Assembly: GCA_949289265.1 (NCBI GenBank)
Contig: CASENE010000097.1
Coordinates: 1-55,094, forward strand
Reading direction: 5' to 3'
DNA from: an uncultured Bacteroides sp.
GTDB taxonomy: Bacteria; Bacteroidota; Bacteroidia; Bacteroidales; Bacteroidaceae
DNA length: 55,094 bases
Each line of letters starts with the position of its first letter. The first letter of the stretch is position 1. The position numbers and the translations under genes were made by a program. Of this stretch, positions 55,013-55,094 are shown piece after piece. The notes under the pieces are model-generated. The model saw nothing but the letters and a program-made list of their open reading frames with translations. It searched no databases and was not told the DNA's origin.

Positions 55013-55094
55013 GTTCGCCCAGCACGAATATTCTCTAATCGGTGTAAGTCCGTAACACGCCCGATAGCGGGAAGTGTATAGCCAAGGGCAAGGG
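55013..55094 (+). mobile_element. Apparent 5' end of a group II intron (cut by the window edge)
   Basis: After the T-run the sequence GTTCGCCCAGCACGAATATT, then CTAATCGGTGTAAGTCCGTA, and GGGAAGTGTATAGCCAAGGG recall the 5' end and domain I of bacterial group II introns (GUGCGCCCAGC..., ...GUAAGUCCG...). Insertion directly behind an intrinsic terminator is the known habit of class C introns. The expected reverse-transcriptase gene and domains V/VI would lie beyond the window. The first bases are GTTCG, not GTGCG. Confidence 0.55.

Overview
The window looks like a chromosomal segment of a Bacteroidales bacterium (Bacteroides/Phocaeicola type). Several intergenic regions carry the Bacteroidetes promoter pattern (TTG or TTTG, about 19-20 bases, TAnnTTTG). 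The housekeeping genes have Bacteroides-style arrangements: menF-menD-menB-menC-menE, an outer-membrane barrel-lptC-CNNM/CorC-PpiD run, and pdxA-enhancer-binding protein-lptE-TPR-secG. Lipoproteins with short lipoboxes are frequent, and the tmRNA encodes a tag ending NNYALAA. Species cannot be fixed from sequence alone.

Layout. 1-936: two decayed genes, namely the frameshifted 3' end of an AAA-ATPase/PD-(D/E)XK protein and a toxin-antitoxin pair collapsed by an internal deletion. 937-18878: a surface-polysaccharide locus. It contains a Wzx flippase, two FdtA/QdtA-type cupins, an O-acyltransferase, then GNAT, acyl carrier protein, ketoreductase, KASIII and a DegT aminotransferase, then glycosyltransferases and an EpsG-like polymerase. 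It continues with the CapE/CapF/CapG route to UDP-N-acetyl-L-fucosamine, a WbuB-like transferase and an RmlC-like cupin. A PIN toxin-antitoxin module sits between capE and capF, and its toxin has a frameshift in a G tract. Much of 4100-12780 is visibly AT-rich and composition changes abruptly at capE, which suggests a swapped cassette. The locus has no upxY/upxZ, no initiating phosphoglycosyltransferase, no chain-length or export genes and no rmlA/rmlB, so it depends on genes elsewhere.

18955-32885: a lipoprotein, the CCA-adding enzyme, a secreted WD40/OmpA-like protein next to an exported caspase-like protease with an intact His/Cys dyad, then outer-membrane, LptC, CNNM/CorC and PpiD-like genes. 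33145-39053: menaquinone genes. 39283-49752: rlmN, a DUF4837 lipoprotein, pdxA, a sigma-54 activator without a sensor domain, lptE, a TPR protein, secG, an MFS transporter, a free-standing PqqD-like protein, a DUF4831 protein and a lactonase. 50118-55094: an Rpn/PDDEXK_2 nuclease with eight 12-bp repeats, a lipoprotein, a candidate structured RNA on the minus strand divergent from tmRNA, tmRNA, class I fumarase, and at the edge the apparent 5' end of a group II intron directly behind a terminator.

How the genes work together. The most interesting coherent system is the small fatty-acid-synthase-like set (ACP, KASIII, ketoreductase) placed between an FdtA ketoisomerase plus GNAT and an FdtB-like aminotransferase. 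Together they could build a short 3-hydroxyacyl group on a dedicated carrier and attach it to a dTDP-3-amino-3,6-dideoxyhexose for the polysaccharide. Other notable structure: two G8 tracts in capsule genes, one of which would truncate the O-acyltransferase on loss of a single G; four intergenic tandem arrays of 21-22 bp, two of them the same family in opposite orientation; and intergenic hairpins of related sequence within the capsule locus.
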